A DNA stretch of 64,000 bases. Source: Piliocolobus tephrosceles (Eukaryota; Chordata; Mammalia; Primates; Cercopithecidae). The translations under genes and the position numbers were made by a program. Of this stretch, positions 58,102 to 64,000 are shown piece by piece. Numbering within the stretch: position 1 is the stretch's first letter; every line of letters begins with the position of its first letter. The stretch is from positions 154,405,330 through 154,469,329 of the forward strand of contig NC_045439.1 of assembly GCF_002776525.5 (NCBI RefSeq), in the 5' to 3' direction. The notes beneath the pieces were generated by a model. That model worked only from the letters and a program-made list of their open reading frames with translations. It had not been told where the DNA came from and searched no databases.

Positions 58102-59429
58102 CTGAGCTTTCCTCTTCTTCTGTACAGTACTCTCTAACGTAGGGGGTTCATCCTTGCCAATAATTTCTGAGAGGTCACCCAAACCCACTTCAGGCCCATG
58201 CTTTAAGCTGCCCTCTTTCTTTGGGTGGAGTCCAAAGAGGTCTGACATGATATCTGTATCTCCCTTCTCCCCCTTTATGAAGTGTACTAGTTCAGCGCTG
58301 ATACCTGGCTCCATCACCTCTGCCCTCTCAGCCTCCATGGTGTCATCATGGATACCAAATTGGGTTGGGTCAGGCATGTCACCCAGGATCTTGGTCACTC
58401 TGATGTTCTTTGCCCCTTCTACCAGGCCCCCTCCAAACACTGTGCTCCAGAGGATCTGAAAGATTCCTCCCAGGATGGTGAAGAGCATCTGGAATAGCCC
58501 CAGGAACAGCATCCAGAAAAAGGAGCAGAGCACCTTCACCAGCTCCTTCGCAGTCATCTTTTTCACATTCCTGTACTGCTTCCTGAGGTTCTTCAGGGTT
58601 GCTCTCTTCAGAAAGTCGGCGACATTCCTCTTCACAGAGGCACAGGCCATTGCAAATGCAGAGGCTGGCTCGAAAGACCCGTCTTCCTCCTCTTCACCCG
58701 CAATTTCTAACGCGTAAGAAGAATCTTCCTCTTCTTCCTCCTCTTCTGGCCTGTCTGCTGAATCGGATTCAGAGATCTGAGATGCTAACTGCATTTCAAA
58801 GATGGTGTCCTCACAGAAGTTCACAAACAGCTCCATCTTTTCCTGCTCCCCACCTTCGTTGACAACATCAAAAATGAACTGTCGCTTAGATTCCTTCACC
58901 TGGGGCTTCTCCCACTGAGTGCGACTGGACTCACTGATTTCAAAATAAACACGCTCAATTTTCTTGGCCCCACCCATGATCTCGATGCGTCCTAGGTAGG
59001 GTTCGAAGTAATTTAGCACACTTTCTGCTGGGTCCAACAGACACTTCAGGCGGGAATCGTTTGGCATGTGTTCAGAAAGATTTGTCAATAACACAGCCAC
59101 ATTAAACCCTATGTCCTTGGCCGGCTCATGGAACCGGTCTACAAAATCAATGTAATTAAACATGTCATTCTCATCAGCTTCTGCACACGAAAGGAGAAAG
59201 TCAATCTCTGACTGCGTGTACTGCTTTTGCCCTTCCATGGCCTTCTGGAATTCTCTTTTGGAGATAATTCCTTTACCATCTGGGTCGTATTCTTTGAAGG
59301 TGTCTGAGCTGGTTAAGTCTTTAAGTTTCAAGAACATGTCAAAGAATTTCAAGATCATTTCTACATTGGCAGATGATTCTACCAGTGTGTCAACCATCTG
59401 CTTGCCAATGGTGCCATTTACCACATTCC
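58102..59429 (-). CDS. RYR3: RYR3 coding exon 89 (largest; EF-hands and acidic region)
   Basis: 442 codons (residues 64-505) between acceptor CTGCCTCACAG and donor GTAAGTG. Early in it (about residues 105-165) is an EF-hand pair: one loop reads DPDGKGIISKREF and the second ADENDMFNYIDF, the Ca2+-sensing pair of the family. The middle carries a conserved block ending in KESKRQFIFDVVNEGGEQEK, then an acidic variable stretch with a run of seven glutamates and a second run of four. Near residues 350-385 a strongly hydrophobic segment (SFFWMLFLGLFQMLFTILGG) corresponds to the auxiliary membrane helix ahead of S1. The end is charged, KKRKAQ. No stop or frameshift occurs. The acidic run is the fastest-changing part of this exon in the family. 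Confidence 0.97.
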
Positions 59430-60072
59430 CTGTGAGGCAGGTTCAAAAAGACATACAAATATATAAATAAACCCAAGCCATCATGTAAATTGTCAGGTAG
59501 CTAGTTTTAGAAGACTTTTGTGCCAAATTAGTCAGCTCTTCTCTGACCGTGATGATGTAGGAGGGAGCAGCAAGCCATAAAGACTACACCACTAGGAGCC
59601 AAGGGGGAAAGAGACAAAGGGAAGAAGGAGGTGGCCACACCACTGCCTTTAACATGGCTGGGGGCCTGGGAAGTGGTTTCATTATCAGATTATCGGGGAC
59701 ACATAGGGATACATGGTGTCCCTCTGATCCCCTTAGACCTAGGAGGGTGCCCAACTAGATGGCTGGCATACACACTGGCAGCCAGATGTGTTGAAAAGCA
59801 ATGGGGAGAGGGAGAGGATAGGGAAGAGCAAAGCTTGGAGGTTTTCCCCAGTTCATTCTGGCTTTCCTACTGATAGAAAATCAATTGATTTCAGGCTTCG
59901 TCCATCAGGCCAGGTGCCCCTCATTTTATTTTTTGTTTCTGAAAATTTGGCTTTCTGACCAATGTCATATGGCATCAGTGACCTGCCAGAAGGATAATCT
60001 GCAGGATCAGTAAGGTTAGTGCTCAGACCAATGACAGTTGTGTGAAGGCCTAGTTATACCAAACAGCCCAAC
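59430..60072 (-). other. RYR3: RYR3 intron between exons 88 and 89
   Basis: 643 bp with no recognised repeat or gene. Confidence 0.8.
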
Positions 60073-60154
60073 CTTCCAGGAGGGACAGAAGCATCACCAC
60101 CATGTCCTGAAGGAGATCCAAGAGTTCCTTCAGCAGCTCGATCTGACTGGAATC
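60073..60154 (-). CDS. RYR3: RYR3 coding exon 88
   Basis: Twenty-seven codons plus one base (residues 36-62). It encodes a leucine-rich helix, DSSQIELLKELLDLLQDMVV then MLLSLLE. The acceptor is CTGTTCTAG. The donor reads AAG|GTTGGG, weaker than the other RYR3 donors here (no A at +3 or +4). The glycine codon is split with the next exon. Confidence 0.95.
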
Positions 60155-60858
60155 CTAGAACAGAAACAGGAGATACCCCTGAGCTATCTGATCCCTCGGT
60201 AAAGTACAGGGCAGTGAGCAAGAAGAGCCTGCTCTGGAAAGGTTAGGTGCAGGCTGCATCAGTGTCGGGAAAGAGCTTCCTTCTCATTCTCAATGAGGAT
60301 GCCTTATCGTCCACTGTTTGCAGCACCGGGAGACTCACTGTAGCAGGACTCATCCAACAAAGCTCCTTTACATTTTTCCTTTTATTAGTACAGTGTGGCA
60401 GACATACCAAGTGTTGTCCAAAACTTCTGAACAACCCAATGCACCAAAGAGCCTTCAGGTATCTCTGGTAGCTTATGCTGTCATTTTCTACGCTGGAGAA
60501 CTAGCAGTGAGCTTTATGGGCACACTGCACATCTGGTAAAGGTGTGAAGGTTATAATCACCAAGTGGGTTCTCCTTTCTTTCCGGATTAATTTAGAGTCT
60601 CCTAATTCTAGGTGGTGGTGATCTGGGTGCCACTTGTCCCTTTAATGGAATAAAATGGAGGCTATTCCTCTGGATGGTTTTGATACTAGTCTGTTTGGTT
60701 TTAATTTCAGCAATGCAGGAAGAGCATTGCTAAGCTAACTCCACACTTTTATACCCTACGTCACAGTAGAAAACAATTCTTGGAAGATCTGAGGTGGGCA
60801 ATCTGGAGATTCAAATAAAAATGTATTCTGAGTCACATACCTTTTACAGACCCCCACT

Positions 60859-60934
<76 letters not shown>

Positions 60935-62002
60935 AAAAAAATAAAAACCCCAAAACCAAACACCCAAGCATAACTCTTTGCCTAGCCCTTCAGCTTTCAA
61001 AGGAATCTTCATCACCTATGGTGTGTACCACAGCTATGTACAAAATATCACAGAAGTGTAGGATATCAGAGCTGGGAAGAAACCTCAGAGATCACTTATT
61101 CTAACTTTGAATATTTTAGAGATGATGAAACCAAAACCAGAAAGGGAAAGTGGCTTTCCAAAAGTCACTGGTGAGGAGGTGGCAGGGCCAGGGCTCTCGT
61201 CTCGAGACTCTGCACCACACTGCCCAGCTGACGTAGGAATGGACATCTTACTGTCAAATTGGCAGCCCTCCCAGGAACTCTCTCCTCCCATAAGGCCAGA
61301 GTCAAAAGGGGAAAAATGAAAGGTTAAATAGCACATTCCAGAAGAGAGGAGGCAGATGTGACAGCCTTGAAAATTTCAGATACACATGATTTAAGTTAAA
61401 GCTGCAAATGTTACTCTCATCAGCTTCAAATACCTCCTGAAGGCCTCCCTCAGGTGTTACCATGGAGAGAGGCAATACACTGCGACATATGCTACATTTA
61501 TTTGTTCATAATAAATGCTCTGAGCGGTTCTGATTCATCTTGCCAGAGAGATGGGGAGTGAGAAGGAGCGGCAGAGACAGGGAGGGAGGGAGGAAGGAAG
61601 CAGGGGTGAGAGAGAAGAGGGATGTGGATTACAGAGACATGCAACATGGGACAGATGGATGGATGGGGCTGGTAGAGAGTCCTTATAAGTTGACGAAACA
61701 GTGACAAGGAAGCAGAAAGGATTAGCACCATAGAAAGCAAATGTCGAGGCAATAATAAAAAGGGTAGGTTGGTGAGACACAAAGAAGGAAGCTGCGTTCA
61801 TGCCAAAGCCTGTCTGGGACTCCCCACCGGAGGCATCGGTTTCTGTCTCCCATTTTGGCCTTCAGTTTAAAAAACTGAGACCTAATATGCATGACTTGTC
61901 CAGCCTTTGATCAAGCAGCCACATCACAATGGGAACACCAAGGAGTGAGGACCGACTTAGCATTTCACAACAATGACACATGCAGGGAATGGGCCACAGT
62001 AC
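60155..62002 (-). other. RYR3: RYR3 intron between exons 87 and 88
   Basis: Holds the A73 tract (60860-60932), a decayed repeat-like stretch at about 61080-61215 and GGAA/GGGA-rich purine runs at about 61560-61610. No gene seen. Confidence 0.75.
60860..60932. repeat. 73-nt uninterrupted A tract
   Basis: Pure A run on the + strand; no Alu or L1 body adjoins it. An AATAAA lies at 60814-60819. Confidence 0.95.
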
Positions 62003-62107
62003 CTGAGACAGTTTCATCTGCATATTAGCAAAGACATGGAGGAAGCCAACCACGGCGTCCCACAGCCTGCTGTGAGCCAGGCTCTGCTGATTACCAACGC
62101 AAGGGCC
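62003..62107 (-). CDS. RYR3: RYR3 coding exon 87
   Basis: Thirty-five codons, phase 0 at both ends, between acceptor CTCTTCTCCACAG and donor GTACTG. It encodes fragment residues 1-35, beginning GPCVGNQQSLAHSRLWDAVV and ending in a methionine-rich helix before KLSQ. This is the conserved helical core-solenoid region just before the EF-hand domain. It is the most 5' RYR3 exon I could find; earlier exons lie right of the window. Confidence 0.95.
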
Positions 62108-62741
62108 CTGTGGAGAAGAGGACATTCTTATGTCACTTCAACATCACAAGCTGCGCCGAAACCTGCCTAGCAAGGGCATCTGATACCTACTTATATGAGC
62201 GGACAGACTTTCCAAAAGTCAAGTATTTCACAGCTCGGTATTTTCCCAAGATACTACTTTTTTCTTTTCCTGATTATAGGATACCATATCTAGGAAAAAC
62301 CACTAGGGATTTCACAGTCCAGCGATTTTCAGAGACTTTCTTTTAGCCTCAGAATGAGTTCTTAAAATGAAAGCTTACACTGGAGAACAATATTTAAAAC
62401 AGGGAAATGCTGTGGTTGACACAGGGCTGAAGGGCACGCTCCCCACCCTCACCTTGGCCTCAGAGGCCTTTGGAGGGACTCAAGGGTGCTGTGAAGCAGT
62501 GTGAAAACCAGGCCCTCATGTGCCTATTGTTTCCAGGCAAAGTTACACATGCTGATAACCACACGGCTATCTAATTAAGTAACAACAACAAAAAAAATCT
62601 GTGTAATAATCTAAGCATTCAACCACTTCTAGGATTTTCTTATTAGCCTAAACTTCAGATATAATAGCATCTCTAACAAACTTTTCTGAAAGTCAAATGT
62701 AGAGGAATAACTTAGTTTGCATTTTCCATGTTAATAATCTC

Positions 62742-62784
<43 letters not shown>

Positions 62785-64000
62785 AAGACAGTCTCTCTCT
62801 GTCACCCAGGCTGGAGTGCAGTGGCATGATCTCGGCTCACTGCAACCTCTGCCCACTGGGTTCAAATGATTCTTGTGACTCAGCCTCCCAAGTAGCTGAG
62901 ATTACAGGCATGTGCCACCATGCCTGGCTGATTGTTTTGTATTTTTAGTAGAGACAGGGTTTTGTCATGTTGGCCAGGTTGGTCTCAAACTCCTGGTCTC
63001 AAGTGATTCACCTGCCTTAGCCTCCCAAAGTGCTGGGATTACAGGCATGAGCCACAGTGCGTGGTCAATAATCTCACTATTTTTGAAGATCATTACTGAG
63101 CCAACATTTCTTATCTTTTCTTTACAGTCTATTTTTTTCTACCCTTTAACCAATCTCCGAATTAGTAAGAAAGTTCTAAAAGGAACACATATATTACCCT
63201 AATTTCTAGAAACGTCTTGGCAGGATTCCCAAGGTTGAAAAGGTGAGCAGGAGAAATACTGCCTGCATTCTCAAACCACGTAAGTTTGTTAAAAATCACT
63301 GTTTATGTACATTCAGTGTCTGATCCCTAGAAACCTTGAGATTCTTTTTGGAACAAAGCTGGTTGCTGAAAGAAACACAGCCACCAAAATTGAGCTTCTC
63401 CTTTATTTTTGGGTTTGCGCTCCATGGGAACTTCTGAAGATGAGGATGGATTTTGCAGAGATCAAATCAGATGCTTATCAAATATATTCAATGATCTCCT
63501 TAGGTACACTGCATTTTGTGAAACTTCAGTAACTTGTTTTTAGGTTTATCTCTTTATGTCCTTATAATGCTTGAGTGACAAGGATACATCTCCCCTCAAA
63601 ATCCTCCCTTTCAAGTTGACAATCTTAGTTTTGTGTTTCTTTTAATGAGCAAATATGATCTGATGGTGCCAGCTGGCTCATCACATGGATCTTTATTTGA
63701 TGAGAATTGAATATTTTTCATAGAACAAGTTTTGGCTCAGTCACATCACCAGTAAAAAAAAGAGTCACTAAAAACTCTTGGACTCTTGGAATAAAAATGT
63801 TCTTTGGGAAAGAAATGAAGGTGTATGGGAAAAGGTAAAAAACATTCTCCATGTCTTTCCTTACCTATGTCTTCTGTTTCAGCAAGATGGATATAATTGC
63901 TGACATTATTTCTTATAAAACCACGCATAATCCTATCTCTAACTTTTCCAAATCACTGACACAGAATGTACTTCCTTCTCTGCATCCATCCATAGCCTAT
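62108..64000 (-). other. RYR3: RYR3 intron 86 (partial)
   Basis: Contains an Alu with a (GT)n tail (62745-63066). I searched the remainder for the expected upstream RYR3 exon and did not find it; it should lie beyond the window. Confidence 0.75.
62745..63066 (-). mobile_element. Alu with (GT)n in place of its tail
   Basis: Antisense Alu body from about 62784. Instead of a T run, about 20 GT units (62744-62783) occupy the tail position. The duplication AATAATCTCACT (62733-62744, 63067-63078) encloses both, so the GT run grew inside the insertion. Confidence 0.93.

Larger units (their letters stand above)
31060..62107 (-). other. RYR3: RYR3, 3' end of the gene (18 coding exons)
   Basis: Gene-level entry. 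Eighteen exons on the - strand sum to 3,150 coding nt, or 1,049 residues plus stop, with every split codon matching and every intron GT-AG. In a 104-exon, about 4,870-residue RYR3 these are exons 87-104 and residues about 3,822-4,870. Residue numbers below count along this visible 1,049-residue fragment. RYR3 is a homotetrameric Ca2+ release channel of the endoplasmic/sarcoplasmic reticulum, opened by cytosolic Ca2+. Visible parts in order are a helical core segment, an EF-hand pair, an acidic variable region, a hydrophobic auxiliary helix, S1-S6, the pore filter and a C-terminal zinc-binding domain. The choice of RYR3 over RYR1/RYR2 rests on sequence wording remembered from the family and on the adjacent AVEN gene. 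Confidence 0.97.

Noticed and set aside
63746..63928. Possible upstream RYR3 exon
   Set aside because: Translation does not fit the RyR sequence expected before exon 87.
1..64000. tRNA, snRNA, CRISPR arrays, operons, CHRM5
   Set aside because: Searched by eye for typical motifs and found none. CHRM5 lies near AVEN in primates, but no part of it was recognised here.

Overview
This is ordinary nuclear DNA of a primate, almost certainly an Old World monkey such as a macaque, baboon or guenon. The two genes are primate orthologues. The window is packed with Alu elements. At least three of them (2085-2405, 26960-27251, 55392-55699) carry the base changes of the AluYR-type subfamilies described from macaques: 'ggctcaagcctg' near the head, 'gggcgaggtggc' in the middle and 'ggcgtaaaccc' in the right arm. 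No bacterial, viral-genome or plasmid content is present.

Layout. From 1 to about 30,085 the + strand holds the 3' half of AVEN, an apoptosis and caspase-activation inhibitor. Four coding exons are visible at 20425-20495, 25311-25406, 28457-28817 and 29599-29714, followed by a short 3' UTR. The first 20.4 kb is an AVEN intron filled with Alu, L1, THE1-LTR and older repeats. From about 30,210 to the right edge the - strand holds the 3' end of RYR3 (ryanodine receptor 3, the endoplasmic-reticulum Ca2+ release channel). Eighteen coding exons from 62107 down to 31060 join in phase, without a stop or frameshift, into the last 1,049 residues. They include the EF-hand pair, all pore-domain membrane segments, the selectivity filter, the C-terminal zinc-binding domain and the natural stop codon. 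In a 104-exon gene these would be exons 87-104. The two genes point at each other and their inferred poly(A) sites lie only about 120 bp apart.

Inside the introns the most notable objects are these: a full-length COX7C retrocopy with an intact 63-codon frame (49214-49858, same strand as RYR3); an L1 with a 5' inversion typical of twin priming (10511-12741); a second 5'-truncated L1 (2669-4801) with its target-site duplication; a solo THE1 LTR split by an Alu (9313-9958); two MLT1-type LTRs; an Alu nested in an Alu (19521-20112); a 73-nt pure A tract (60860-60932); a 37-bp tandem duplication (57851-57924); an Alu whose tail has become a (GT)n microsatellite (62745-63066); and a G-quadruplex motif beside a RYR3 splice donor (38223-38240).

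The genes are not co-functional. AVEN acts in apoptosis and DNA-damage control, RYR3 in Ca2+ release; their only visible link is tail-to-tail packing. I found no undescribed biological system, and repeat family names and human comparisons are from memory, not from a search.
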